The notes below the pieces were generated by a model. That model had not been told where the DNA came from and searched no databases. It worked only from the letters and a program-made list of their open reading frames with translations. This document shows, in pieces, positions 41,775 to 55,186 of a DNA stretch of 64,000 nucleotides. Position 1 is the first letter of the stretch; each line of letters starts with the position of its first letter. The stretch comes from Diplonema papillatum (lineage: Eukaryota; Euglenozoa; Diplonemea; Diplonemida; Diplonemidae): positions 62,001-126,000 of the forward strand of contig JAPJBO010000666.1 of the NCBI GenBank assembly GCA_030068145.1, written 5' to 3'. The position numbers and the translations under genes were made by a program.

Positions 41775-42630
41775 TGACACAACACAGGAGTGCTAACAAA
41801 TCGCTGCCTTGCGTTCTTGCGTGGTGGTTCGCTATGTTATGATTAGCCGCAACATGTGCAAACGCGCAGTAGAAGGCAGACTTCCCTTTCGGATGAATGG
41901 GCTAATGAAACTCTTCGTCGATACCAAGGATAAAAGTTTGAGCCGTAGGGGAAGAAACAACATACAGGCGTGATCTCTGTCGGTGGCTGTCTTGTCAGAA
42001 ACGCAAAGGCGTGACAGTGGCGAGTCTTCTGATTTCTGATGACCTGTATTTTTTGTTGTTGTGTTTCTGACGATCCCGCACACGTATCATGATGAAAAGC
42101 AGGGCTGGAGTCTGGATCTTGTAGTTGAAGCCATAATCGAGTCAGACCACGTCGCAACTTTCAGGACCAATCCTTCCCCAACTCGTCACAACAGTACCTG
42201 ACCCAATTCTTTGCAACGGGCTTTAACAATAACGGGTCAGCTGACCCGATTTGACAGCCAAGCTCTACCCATGATGAAATGCAAGCTTTGATTTGGGCAC
42301 GGTAGCTTTTCGTTGGAGTATTCTTGCGCAGCGATTCTGCTTTACTCTAAACTAAATTTTAGTTGTAAGCATGAAGTGGCTGCCGTGCTTTCGCTAACTT
42401 GTGAGTTTCATCGTTGGGACAGCAGCCTCCGTCGCCACAACTCAGCGCGCGCCTGATGCATTCGAGTCGAACGAATCGAATCCAATTTATTTTCGTTCCG
42501 AGGGGTGAAGAAGTGGCCTCTTTACAGATAAAGATGGGACGAAGCAATACTCTTCGTTTTCCACAGAGAGAAGGTCGGCAACCCCCTGCAGTACAGGAAT
42601 ATTGCCAGCCCAGCTCGCATAGAAAAAGAG
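41775..42630. other. Intergenic, nothing recognised
   Basis: Between the polyglutamine gene start and the DxNGDG protein's stop. A GAG|GTGTCG just before that stop could be a donor leading into this interval, but no matching exon was found. Confidence 0.4.
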
Positions 42631-43860
42631 TTAGCACGACACCTCGAGGGACTGGACCTTCTCGACGCCATATGGAGCAAGATCGTTGTTGATGGCTTTG
42701 ATGATCATATCGTCCGATGCGTCGATCGGGATCCTGTCAACGTAAACGGCCGGCACAGGGCCGCGCAGTACAGTGCAGGGCTGCAGCATTTCCTTCGGCG
42801 CCATAGGCAGGACCAAGTCGTGCACCTGCGCGTGCTCGTCCAGCTTTTGAAGCGTGTCCCCGCAGCCGTCGCCTGTAGTGTCTCTCAAGATGGAGTCGGG
42901 CCGACCGTCTCCTGTAGTGTCCACCAGCAGCTGCGCGCCGGGGGTCAGAGGAGATGTGAAGGCGCCGATCATCAAAGGGGCGAGAGTGTCCGGGACGCCG
43001 TCCCCGTTGGTGTCGAGAAACACGGAGTCGAACTTGCCGTCGCCATTGGTGTCAAGATGGAGCCCTGGGCGCGGGTCGTAAGCGGGCTCTGCTTTCGGGG
43101 AAGTGGCCGAATCACGTTTCTGGCCTGACACGTCGTCAGCATCGTCGTCACTCCGCAAAGCGCTGAGGTCCAACGGCTTGCTGGAGTCGAGGGAATGCAT
43201 TCCCGCGTGCCAGGTGTTGTGGTTGCCCCTGTCCGGAAGCCCTTCTTCTTCCGGCTGGCCTTTCAGGAAATTCGCGCTGTTCCGCCGGCCCAATTTCGGC
43301 GAGGGTCCCGATTCAAACCCGCTGCCCATCTCGAAGCCGGCGTGCCACGTGTGTGTCTTCGTCCTGCTCGGCAGCCCGTCCTCTTCGTCGAACGGGCTCA
43401 CCTTGTCCGCGGCACCGCTGCTGCGGGTTTCGTGCGCCGTCGATGCGCCGTCTTGCAGCACCGAATTGTCGCAGAGCAAATCATCGATTTGCTTCGAATC
43501 GGGGACTCCTGCAGGGAAGCCGATCCACGTATTGCTCGACGGAGGAAGACCCACCATTTGCCCGCTGTCGGTCGCGCCGGCGGACCAAGACTTGGCCCGC
43601 GTGTTCCACTCTGGGGGGCACGCCACCAGGATGATCTGCCGCTTGTCCAGACTTGACACGTCTTTCATCGCTGGCAGCTCTTCCCCGGACTCCGTTTTGA
43701 CGACCAGTTCGCCGACCGACTTCTTTTCGCCGCAAAATCGCAGAAGCTCGGCCGCCTTCGCCGCGATGTCAGCCACGTGCGAGTCCGCCGGCAGGTAGAT
43801 CTTCACTTCCCGACCGGGTACCGCATTTTCTTCGCGGACCCAGAACACACAGTTATCCAT
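42631..43860 (-). CDS. Protein with ubiquitin-like N-terminus and DxNGDG calcium-type repeats
   Basis: 409 residues from ATG (MDNCVFWVREENAVPGREVK). Residues 1-85 have a beta-grasp-like pattern (VKIYLPADSHVADIAAKAAE; GELVVKTESGEELP; RQIILVACP), which I read tentatively as ubiquitin-like. Then come three GLP...TW units (GLPPSSNTW; GLPSRTKTHTWHAG; GLPDRGNHNTWHAG) in a disordered linker. Residues ~275-345 hold two pairs of acidic repeats (DTNGDGKFDSVFLDTNGDGV and DTTGDGRPDSILRDTTGDGC), like the calcium loops of thrombospondin type-3 or dockerin repeats. No signal peptide, so it is probably cytosolic. Function unknown. A perfect GTT array ends 14 bases upstream of the start codon on the coding strand. 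Confidence 0.75.
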   Translation of the reverse strand: MDNCVFWVREENAVPGREVKIYLPADSHVADIAAKAAELLRFCGEKKSVGELVVKTESGEELPAMKDVSSLDKRQIILVACPPEWNTRAKSWSAGATDSGQMVGLPPSSNTWIGFPAGVPDSKQIDDLLCDNSVLQDGASTAHETRSSGAADKVSPFDEEDGLPSRTKTHTWHAGFEMGSGFESGPSPKLGRRNSANFLKGQPEEEGLPDRGNHNTWHAGMHSLDSSKPLDLSALRSDDDADDVSGQKRDSATSPKAEPAYDPRPGLHLDTNGDGKFDSVFLDTNGDGVPDTLAPLMIGAFTSPLTPGAQLLVDTTGDGRPDSILRDTTGDGCGDTLQKLDEHAQVHDLVLPMAPKEMLQPCTVLRGPVPAVYVDRIPIDASDDMIIKAINNDLAPYGVEKVQSLEVSC

Positions 43861-43873
43861 GTTCCCGGATTTC

Positions 43874-44982
<1,109 letters not shown>

Positions 44983-47900
44983 TTACAGGAAAAAAACGCC
45001 CGACTTAGCTGCCCACTGCGACATTTTGGGTGGCTTGCCGAGCGTGATTGAGCTCACCGGTTTCGACCTGCCTTCCGCGTCGAAGACGGCGGCGGAGAGG
45101 AGGTCGCCGACGCAGTGCTTGCTCAGGAGCTGGGACAAGTCGTCCATGCCAGACACGGGCACTCCGGCCAAAGCGCCGAGGGCGTCCCCTTTGCGGATGC
45201 CCGCCCGGTAGGCCGGCGACCCGACCCGCACGCTAGTGACCGTCCGGCCGTCGACGGCGAGCCCCAAAAACGGGCGGATGATCAAGTCGGGCGGCCCCAC
45301 CCTCGGCGGCGTCGGGGTTTCCGGCGACGGCGACGCCACGCGGCCTCCGCGAACCGGGCCAGCCTCCTGCCCGGGCACCGACGGGCTTCGGGTGTGCCTA
45401 GTGGTAGTGGTAGTGGTAGTGGTTGTGGTAGTGGTCGCCGGCGGGCGGACATCATCGGTCGCCTCGCTTGATAAATAAGCAGCCGAGCTGGCCGGAGCGC
45501 GCGGGGGCCGGTTTCCATGCGATCCTTCGGTTTGACCGCGCAAAGCGGCAGCGGCTGCCTCGGATAGATCACTGCATGCCGGGGAAAAGTGTATCCTTCT
45601 GTCGTCGACGTGTGGAGACCTGCACAGATCGCCGCCTACCAGGGCATCTATGCCTGAATGAAAGAGGTGAATCTGATTACCGGCACGACTATGCAGGCCG
45701 CGCGGAGGCGTGCTGGATAGCACGCGTCTCTCCGACTGGTTCTTCGCACGCAAAGTGGTGAACTGGAGTTCGGTCGATCGAGCAGCAGCAGGAGGCGACT
45801 TGCACTTCGGACCGCTCACTTCCCGCAGAGGCGACGCGCTTCCCGGTTGGCCGGCACCCTCGAACTTCGCGGGCGTCGCGGTAGCAGATTTCAGCGCAAT
45901 GAAGGGCGAGCCCGGCATGGTGGGCATGGTGGGCATGGTGGACATGGTGGACATGGTGGGCATGGTGGACATGGTGGGCATGGTGGACATGGTGGGCAGG
46001 GTATGGAACACGTGCGTGATCGACGACGTGCGCCCGGCAGGCACTGGTGACGGGGCTGCTTTGAAAGTGTTCGGGGGGGGGTTGAGGCGCGGGGGTGTGG
46101 CGGCGGTGCTGCATTGGCGCGACGCGGCTTCGACTGAGCTTGGCGGCCAGTGTGCGAACGGCGGCGTCGCAGCGCCGTGGGCTACGTCCAACTCTGCGGG
46201 CCTGCGTTTGAAAGCGGACGTCAATTCTTCGAACGAGGCTTTCGACCATTCTCTGAAAGGGATTGTGACGGCGTCTTGCGGTCGGTTGGGCTTACGCTTG
46301 AACGCAGACGTCAATTCTTCAACCGAGCTTTGCGACCACGCTTTGAAGGGAGTCACGGCTGCATCGTTGGCCTGTCCGGACGTCTCAACAGACTTCCGTT
46401 TGAAAGCAGATGTTATTTCTTCGAATGAGCTGTTCGTCGCACTTTTAGAGGGTGCCGCACCTGCGTTGTTGGCTTGGTTGATTGCTTCTGTCTCTGTCTC
46501 CGTCCATGTTTCTGCGGACTTCCGGTGAAATGCGGGCGCCGGTTCTTCGAACGAGCTCTGCGACCAGTCGGTGTGCTGGTTCTCGGGCCACAAAAAGGAG
46601 TGCGCGAGATGTTCCGCCCTCTTGACGGCGCCTCTCGAGCCGCTGTCGTCCGCGGCAGCCCCAGCCTGCCAGCTGCAGGGAGCCGGCGGCGGCGACGACG
46701 ACGACAGCGGCGTGTTGACGGCAAGCTCTCCGAAGACGCGGCGGGGTGCCGCAAACTCGGCGGCGTCCGGTTGCAATCTCCCGGCCAGGCCGCCGGGGCT
46801 GAGCGGTGGGGCGAAGCCGTGTCCCGCGGCGCTGATCTCAGACGGGTACGGGGGCTGTGGTGTGCAGGCCGGCTCTGGCGTCGGGTGGGTGGGGGTGTGT
46901 CGTGCCTTGTGTGTGGGGGTGCAGTGGTGCTTGGCGCTGCTGCGCAGGAGGTCGAGCTCGGTTGACTTTCGGTTCAAGTCTTCTTCGAGGGACGCAATGC
47001 GGAGGCGCAGCGCATTCGCCTCCGCTTCGACGTCAGCCTGGCCCCTCTTTGCTGCATCCTTCACTTCATTCGCCCGCAGAATCTCGGTAGCCAGGGCTTC
47101 GTACTCTTGCAAGAGGGTTTCGTGCTCATCTTCCTTCGCCTTCATTGCGGCTTCCGCTAGTTCTACCATGTTCTTGTACTCTTGCTCTGCCGACAGCGCC
47201 CGTTGTGTCCAGTGGTCGACCTCCTGAGTATTGTTGTGCTCGTACAAACGCACTTCAATCAAACCAAAGCCGACATCAAAACTTCCATCACACCCCGTGT
47301 CTGCAACCGGCAGGAGGGTAATTCATTCATGAGGAAAGCACTCCTCACAGAACTTGCTTCTCGTGGACGGTTGAACGACGCCAACCAAAACCTTCTGACT
47401 TGCCCATCTTTCGAAGAGACGGCGCGAATTGAGAGAAATCTAGAGTAAACAATTTCAACTTGGAGGAGAGGACACACCGTTTGACTTCGCTCTGAAAGCT
47501 TCTGTAATTCCGCCTCTATGTCGGCATTTTGCCGCCTTTGGGTGTCGAGCTGGCTCTTGAGTTCGTCTTCCGTCCGACTGGCACCAACGAGCTGCTCTTG
47601 ACACGAAGCGAACTTCTCCTACTTGGTTAGATGTCTCCTTGAGGATCTTGTGGTTTCGAGGACTGGTACGGATCCCCCTCCAGAAGCTCTCGGGTGTGTC
47701 TTGGGCACGCCCTTCGGTTTATGGGATGGACTGCTGCATTGAGGCTGAAACATCTTAACTTAATGTTCGCGCAGAACTGCCAGGGAGAAATTGTGGTTTC
47801 ATGATGGGAGGAGCGGGGGATGTTGCTCATGTCAGATGATTTCTCACTACGCCGTGAAACCGGATCCGGTGTTCCTACGCGTATCTAGGGCACCCGTGCT

Positions 47901-49291
47901 AGGGGGTTGGGTAAGTCAGAGCTTCGACGCTAAATTCCAGCAAAGGAACAAAGGAAACAACCCCGCTTTTGCTCCTTGACACGCAAAAGAAATGGTCCTA
48001 ATTATAATTCGCAAACTTGCGTATGATAGTACTACTACCATGAGCTTTGAGCTCAAAAAAAAAAAAACGTGCAACTTGAGAGTTAGAATAGAGCATCTAT
48101 TTGGTATCGGAAAGCAACCTTGTGCGCTAGCTTCGTTTAACCGTGAATCTAATAATCAGGGCTTACCCCAAATTCTCGCTTTCATTTACGCGACTTTTTC
48201 CGGGAGAAAGAGAAAGAAAGGAATACCTTCAGGTCGTCGCATTCCGCCTGCAGCTGAGATGAGTTCTCGCGCTCTCGCTGCAGCGCGGTGCCGGTTTGCT
48301 TGCAAAGTTCCTGCAGGCGCTGGTTTTCCTGTTGCAACGTGTGCGCGTTGTCAGCGGACGCTTCGACCGTGGCCTGCGCCGTCTTGGCCTGCTCCTGCAG
48401 CCTGACATTATCGGCATGCGCCTCGTCTGCCGTTTTGCGGGCAGTTCTGCACGCCTGAGTCATGTCAGCCAATGCTTTCTGGCTGCTGTTGCGGTCGTTG
48501 AGCAGCCTTTCACGCTCTGCATGCATCAGCTCGTCCCGCTTCGCGAGTGCGGTGCCGAGGACGGCGTTCTCGTGCCTGAGCCCGGCCATGAGGCCTTCTA
48601 GCATTTCGCTTTGCTGCTCGGATTCTCGGAGTTTGGCGATCAGAAACGCGGCCTCCTTTGCGGTCACGGTCGCTCCTTTGTTGGGCGGGGAAAGGATCCC
48701 GCCAAGTGGGCATGCCGGTGTTGGCTTCGATTCGCCGAGGGATTCCCTCGGCAGGCAGTCGAGGAACGAGTGTGTTTCGTTTGGCGTCGGTGTAGCGGAG
48801 GCCACGTTTCGACTGCATTTTAACCAGGTTGCGTCGTGCGAAGACTCAGCCGCGGCGTTCGACGTTGATCGACTGGGCAGCGTGCCTGATACAGAGGAAC
48901 CCCTGCGGGATCCTTGTAGTAGTTGCGCCTCGAGTGCGCGGAACGTGTGCTGGCTCTCTTTGAGCTTCGCTGCGAGCTTCATGACGCTGTCGGTCATCTG
49001 CTCTCCTCCCGTCGTACTGCTCAACAGCGTCCCTCCGTCGATACTCAGTGCAGAGCCCGCACTTTGCGACGATATTCGCGACGTGGCATGCATGGACTGC
49101 CCCACCCTCCGTATCCCTGATTGGATTCTGCTTAATGTTCCAAGCTTGAGCAACGACACGAGGTGTAGGTGCGCACGCAGGTCCCTGCGCGCGGTCGAGC
49201 GTGTCCCGAACGGGGCAAACGAGTTTCGGTGCTGTTGAGGTTGACGCATGGACAACGATGAACCTGCAGTAACACGCTCGGTGGCTACCAT
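44983..49291 (-). CDS. Coiled-coil protein with C-terminal PDZ domain (3 exons)
   Basis: Exons 49291-48227, 47618-47478 and 47223-44983 join in phase 0 (donors AAG|GTATTC and ACG|GTGTGT; acceptors AAGTAG and ACTCAG), giving up to 1148 residues. The N-terminus is Ser-rich. A long coiled coil spans the first junctions (AKLRESEQQSEMLEGLMAGL; LKSQLDTQRRQNADIEAELQ; EVDHWTQRALSAEQEYKNMV), which supports the splicing. The middle is disordered, with four or five SFEELTSAFKRKP-type repeats and a TMPTMSTM run. Residues ~1045-1130 form a PDZ domain (IIRPFLGLAVDG; VRVGSPAYRAGIRKGDALGA; DDLSQLLSKH). Likely a scaffold. The start could also be MRQPQQHRNSF or MHATSRISSQ downstream. Confidence 0.78.
45400..45440 (+). 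repeat. GTGGTA coding microsatellite
   Basis: AGTGGT repeats; in the PDZ gene they encode a run of threonines (TTTTTTTT). Confidence 0.8.
45919..46000 (+). repeat. ATGGTGGGC/ATGGTGGAC coding minisatellite
   Basis: Nine-base units that encode the Thr-Met-Pro/Thr-Met-Ser run of the PDZ protein. Confidence 0.85.
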
Positions 49292-51085
49292 ACTTCTGGG
49301 TCATATGACTGTGTGCGGCTTTGCACTTTTCGGGTGGTGCGCACGTGCGCACCCCTTGCACGTGGCCAACGCAAAGGTTCTGTCTTTTTATAACTCTTGT
49401 GGATCACTTTTAAGCTTTCTCGGCGAAGAGCTTTTGGTTTCGTGGTTGCTCGTTACATGGTACGCGCCAGACCTACGCACTAGAAGAACAATGCAACCGC
49501 TATTTATTCCTTTTTGAAGCACGAGTCAAGGCTGGCGAAATCAATGAAGGTGCTGGGAGGAAGACGAAGAAATCCACGTATGAGACAACGAAGAAATTAA
49601 AAAAAAAAGAAAAAAAAAGAAAGAATATGTAGAGAAGAGGAGGGTGGATGCAGAAAAAAAAAGATGAAAACATACAAAACCCCTAGAATTAGCGGAGGGA
49701 AAGCACACTCCTAAAGCATGGCCTCTGGGTTCTTGTCGTACCCTGTATATCTAGAGTTTTGCCAGGTTCAAAGGATAGGTATACTTAGAGTCATGCATAT
49801 GAGCGTGCGTTAATACGTGATTGTGTGCAGACGCATGCATTTACCCCGCTACGACACCGATGCAAAGGTATACACCCATCTCTTCACCTTTGCCTTTTCT
49901 TTTTGCAATTCAACCTGCGATTGTTGGCCTGGTCAACTCTCTCAAGGCGAAGCTGTGATTGTCAAGCGCAAACAGAACAGAAGTGCGAAAACGGGGTTCA
50001 CCCGTTCTCCCATGTTCTCATGGTCTACGACTAGCTAGTACAGGCATGCTTTTTCTTTCGCAGATCGGTCAGCACAGAACGTTACTTTCCAATACCGTCA
50101 TGTGATTCATCGGGATTCGGAGCTTTAAACATCGAAAACGAATCACTTTCAATGACCTCGGTATCGTTTGACGACGAAACTCAGCGCCTCGGCAAAAGAG
50201 GGTTCTTCACGAGCAGACAAGTTTTGTTTGTGCGCTGGTAAGATATCCAAATGTGTGGTGCCACCATCTGCAATAATTCCAGCACCAAAACAGCCCAAAG
50301 CCCAGGTTGCACAGTTTACTGGGTAATGGCGTCCTGCTGGTGTAAGGCCAATTTATGCTCAACGAACGACGGCATTACCCAATGGCATAGCTTCCCAATG
50401 CTTCCGGGTGGGGCTTCTTTTACGTGGCAAGTTCACACTGACAACAGGTTGTACCTTCCCCTCTTGGAACAAAAGCGGGTCCGCTAATCAGCCAAAGCGC
50501 GTCATTACACTGGACTTTCTTCGTTTTACGTGCCAAACCCCCCCCCACCCTGGGATACGGCGTTCCATGGGCTTGGAAATGATGGGCTGTTTTATTTTTT
50601 TTCTTTTCTTTCTCTTTCTTTTTTGCCTACTAATTGTCGCGATGCAAGCTTTAAGCGCCCTCGGGAGGGGCTCCCCGCAGGGCCGATTTCCTTCGAAGCA
50701 GGGTTTTTTATCCTGAGAGGCCGCCAGGTTCGAGAAACGGGTCGGTGAATATGGCTTCAGGCCCGCGGCTTGAGAGCTGCAGCTTCCTGGTACACTAGCG
50801 CACAAAAGCACGAACCTCGAGGGGAGCAGCGCGTGTGGCATTCCCCATGCTTCAAAGACCCACTCACACTAGCGCACAAAGAAAGAAGTGCTGTACTCTT
50901 CAACTCCCCTGCTTCGGACTCACCCCGCCCCTCATTTGTATCGTTGCAACTCACGGGGGGGTGGGGAACGGAAAATATTGAACGCCGTTTCTTTCTTTCA
51001 ATTGCTTGTCGTCGCGGCTCACTTCGCACGTCGCACACACGTAACAAAACTGAAAGCTAACTCACAGTCGTAGGGAGGGTGGACA

Positions 51086-51107
51086 GGGGGGGGGGGGGGG
51101 GGGGGGG
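51086..51107 (+). repeat. Homopolymer G22
   Basis: Twenty-two consecutive G, the longest homopolymer noticed in the window. Confidence 0.9.
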
Positions 51108-53892
51108 AATGGACAACTGCGCGCCCGGTCCGTTGGAGCACGCCCGCGCGTTGTAGAAATGGAGCATTTCCGGAGTTGGGGCTTGCACTGATGACCGCAG
51201 TGGCGGATTATCGGTACCAACGGGCCTAAGGTGATGAAAATGACCAGGCTTGTTCTTCACGGTGCCCGAGTCGCATGCTCCAGCGCCTAGTCCAGTGCCC
51301 GGGTACGCCTTTCCATTGGAAGGGTGTCCCTTGCGGCGTTGCGTTTCAGGCCGTGCAGAGCATTGACCCCCGAGCGCGGCTCCACGAGACGCACGCCGAC
51401 AGGGCCCCGGTTTTTCCTGTATTCCCACGTTTTCAGAGTGAAAGAGTTCGCTTGAAACTCCGGGGTTTTAAAGTCTCCGGGTGACCGTCGTCAATCCGTT
51501 GTGCTCTGAGACAAGATAATCGGCGTGCACCTTTGGTGTTGGTCGTTGGTGGTTTTCGTGGCCTTCGTTACGTCTTTCATGTGCGACCGTTGTTCCGAAA
51601 TGCTCCCTTCAGTACAATGCAGTATTAAAAAAAAAAAAAATGCTTCGCGACGCGGTGTCGGTAGAAATACGTCTTGCGTATAGAATGCAAGCAAAAACGA
51701 AGGCAATGACGAGTCGCCTTGTCTTGAGTGGCGTTTCTCCGGCCTGACAGGTCACCAGGTGCGAAAAGTAGCAACAATCGTGGCTCGGAGTCCTGATCAC
51801 TCTACCGAGAAAGAGCCTGCGCATCACAGAAACCTTTTTTAGCGAACAAAACAAATATATGCTTCTGATTCCGACAAAGGCCACGACGAAAGCGAAAGCT
51901 TTCCACACTCGTTGGCTGCGGCTGGCTCCCCATGAACGCAACAAGAGCGGGTTTGCAAATACCTGCAACTTTTGTTTTGCTTGCATTCTATTATTGCGAT
52001 TGCGTTGGTGAAAAAAAGAACCTGTACGAAGCAAATCGTGTCTTTCATATGTGTGCGAGGGTGCGTGTGTGTATCTTTTGAGCAGCACGTAGAGGCGAAT
52101 GTGTCGTGCTGCCGACAGGAGATTTGCTGTGGTTGAGACCTTAAACGGTAGTCGTGAAAAGAGGTTGTCGCGCCCTCGCGGTGTTGTTGCACCGGGGGAA
52201 AGTGAACAGTCTTGCACTGCGTTGTATCATGTAACGGGCAAAATACTGGAGCAGTTTGTCGACAACTACTTGGACCTGATCATCTGGCTTCTTCGTCGAG
52301 CTCACTGGCTACCTATTCTTCCGTAGAGCGAAGCAGATGCATCTTTTGAGGTTAGCAAGTAGTCGGCACCGATGCAGCTTTGCCTGCACGCGCCGGGAAG
52401 GTTGGTCTGTCAGCGAGAGAATGTGATCCTTCAGCTAATCTCCCAAACCACGCTGCCGGTGTTCTCTTTTGAGTTTGAATTCAGTGCTGCCACGAAAAAG
52501 AAGAAAGATTGGTCGGGTCACAGCTCTTGGGAGTTAGAAAAGCGAACTTTTTGTAAGAACGGGATACCACGCGACACTTGCATGTTTACATAAAAGTACT
52601 CACATGTGCACGGTTTCGAGCGGAGCCCCTTGCAGTCGCACAGCGCTGGTAACCCAGAAAGAACCGAAGGAAAAGGTACTTGATCTGGCATCGCAACGAT
52701 ACCGGGCGCTTCCAACAGTCCTAATCTTCTTTTTTTTTTTTGACTTGACAACAGTTGATGACCCGCTGCCCGTTGCTTGAGTGCATTTTCTTTTTCATTT
52801 AGAGTTTAACTTTTTTGAGGACCTCTGAGGCGTCTCTTTGATGCATGGCCTGTTTTTGAGTACAGGCGTAGCTTGCCCTCTCCTCTTGCTTGTGCTACCT
52901 TGTTTAGAGTGAAAGAACCACTTGGCCGCACCAAGCCCAAAAAACTGGATACATGCGAGAAGAGTCCTCCGAAGCAGTCTTGATCCATCAGAAATTTCCA
53001 ACCCGTTGGTACACGTGATTCTCTCTTTTGTCGTCATCTTTGTGCGCCCAGGCAACGTTCTTTGCCAAGCGACGGCCTCTCTTTCAACCGCGAGTGTGTG
53101 AGACAAGCCAGTGCGCGCTATTCGTTGAACGATTCTGAGTTTGGGCTTGCACAACGAAGTAACGGACGATCAGCATCAACTGACCAAAGGGGATGGAAGT
53201 GATAAGGCAAACCCCTTGAGGTTCGTCGCATCAAGTCTGCAAAGTACCGGGCCTTCGCGGGTACTTCTCGAGGTGACGCGTGTCGCCATACCGAAAACCC
53301 CTGTGACTTTTTTGAAAACGTCGTACAAATGACGCTTGCGGCAGCAAAAAAAAGACGCAGCGGCAATACCGCCCCCGCACGCTTCACTGCCGACTGCTCC
53401 GAAGCCGTTTATTTGCTGTCGCAGTGCGCAACCTGCCGCGGCGTGGTCTCGAGCCGCAAAAAGAGAAAAAGCGAGAAATAGAGGGTAGAGGAGCGCAGAC
53501 ACAGGAGCGGCTCGAATCTGACCTGAAAGATTCGGTGAGCTATGTGCTACGTAGCTTCGCACATAGTTATTTTTTGTACATAATGCGTGTGCAGAGGTCT
53601 CATAGGGGCTCGCAAAAGGAAAGCCGTGGATGCGGTACTGCATCATCAGCAAATTCCTCTCCGCAAAGTAGTGTTTGTTGCGTGTGCTGGTGCGGTTACT
53701 TTCTCTCCCCCCCCAATAAAAAAGATTCGGTTCCTGGGGACAAGTGGGCAAAAGCTTGGAATTTTCGCCCGTTTTATTTTCTTTCCTTTTCGTACCAACA
53801 ATACATTGTCTTTCGTCGTAAGCGGCATAGCCTGGTGCTTCGTTGGTTGTTTGTCTTCGGTTGACCATTTGTATTTATCTTGCGTCATTTTC

Positions 53893-53983
53893 AAGTTGAG
53901 AATTGTGATCAACCCAAAACACGCTGCCTACGTCTTTTAGCCATAACAACACATTGTAGGGCACCGCAAGACTGTTAGTACTG
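53893..53983 (+). repeat. Dispersed repeat R3, copy
   Basis: Shares AACACGCTGCCTACGTCTTTTAGCC in part and the end CCGCAAGACTGTTAGTACT with 63208-63317 and 58619-58728. Confidence 0.65.
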
Positions 53984-55009
53984 AAAAGAACTTTCAACAA
54001 GTATCAGGGTATGGAGCTTCCTTTATACTTATTTCACTTTTAGGGTGCCTTCGTCGAAGCCGGGCCGGCGACTTCACGGTGTCTCTTCTCCCAGAGTAGT
54101 TGCTACGGTTGACATGCCAATTATTTGCTTGAGTCTGTCTTCGGATACGTTTCCAAAGAAACGTCAGAGTTTTCGACTTCCGCAATCGTGAGCAGCCCAA
54201 AGTCAAGAGGTTCTAGCCAACAACTCCCGCAGTTTTCTTGCATTATTTCAAGAACTTTTCTGGAGTCGGGGCTTGCACCTGATGAACGGACAATCAGCCA
54301 CAACTGCTCAATGATTACGAAATAGCTTCGTATAGCTTTTCATTAACACAACCGTTTGCTCCAGAATGTTCCCTTCAGCACGAGTGTACTGGCAAGAAAA
54401 GAAGGAGAGCTGCTGTTGATGATGGTGCTGTTGTTGCTTGCGGTGCGCCATCTACTTGAAGTGGCCTTGCTCACTGCCTCCGAATTGTCTGTCGGTTCGC
54501 TTGCCGGTCTTCCCTTGCCCTTTCTTGCTTGCACACAAAAAGACAGACACGATGTTGTGTTTGTTCATACCGGTTGGTCGACGGTGGCTCTCGTTTACCC
54601 GTGTGTCTTATTCGGGTTGGGAAACCTGGTCAACCAAACACGCAGTCAACGCCGCACTACCTGGTATTGCTGTCGGGATGCTCCAGGCACCGTTTTCGGT
54701 CTCAGAGAAAATACGTGTGGTCCACATGTGGTCGCTCGAGGTTCGAGGGAAAAAAAAACCTTTTTCCCCCTTTGTGCGGCGGGCAAAAAATTGTGTCACT
54801 ACTAACTTGGCGACACGTGGCTGTGCGGCCTTGGCGACTTGTGGACCCAGACACACCCTGCAAGTGGCAACCAGTGGCAAGCACATGCGGGGGAAAAATA
54901 AATCAAAATCCACATGTGGTGCCCACGTGCGGGAAGAAATCCAAAGAAATTAACGTGTGGAAATCCAAACGTTCCACACGTGGTGCGTAAGCCCTGGCTC
55001 CAGCTCGCG

Positions 55010-55186
55010 TGATTTCGATCTTGCCGCAGACGGAGGCCTAAATTCCGCCGCCACGTAGCCAAACTGACAAACTCCTTCTGGACCCCTTCCACAACAGTCC
55101 GCAGAACCGCCATCCCCCCCACCTTAGAAAAAAAAGCGCCCAACGAAGAGCGACACGCCTGCAGCACCAGCTGTGAAGCTGACGCT
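55010..55186 (-). CDS. Weak candidate exon
   Basis: A long pyrimidine tract ending CCATCAG near 55188 precedes a frame reading AASASQLVLQACRSSLGAFF, VEGVQKEFVSLATWRR and LGLRLRQDRN. The acceptor is good; no donor or partner exon is clear, and no family is recognised. Confidence 0.28.

Larger units (their letters stand above)
49292..54999. other. Long stretch without firm genes
   Basis: Weak coding-like frames only. On the minus strand: 51.9-52.2 kb (STTANLLSAARHIRLYVLLK; WKAFAFVVAFVGIRSIYLFC), 52.95-53.12 kb (RTGLSHTLAVEREAVAWQRT), 53.2-53.4 kb and 54.1-54.3 kb. None has paired splice sites I trust. A G22 run lies at 51086-51107. The 51433-51486 block matches 9.89 kb; 53893-53983 belongs to dispersed repeat R3. 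Confidence 0.35.

Noticed and set aside
43103..43798. 231-residue plus-strand frame
   Set aside because: Antisense of the DxNGDG gene; no domain on this strand.
48462..49238. 258-residue plus-strand frame
   Set aside because: Antisense of the coiled-coil/PDZ gene; composition is the complement of a Glu/Lys/Leu coiled coil.
52099..52326. Plus-strand frame ending in a hydrophobic stretch (DNYLDLIIWLLRRAHW)
   Set aside because: Looks mildly coding, but the minus strand is equally open there and no splice sites or domain decide between them.
54125..54325. Coding frames on both strands
   Set aside because: Both strands give plausible peptides over the same bases with no splice partner; not enough to call either.
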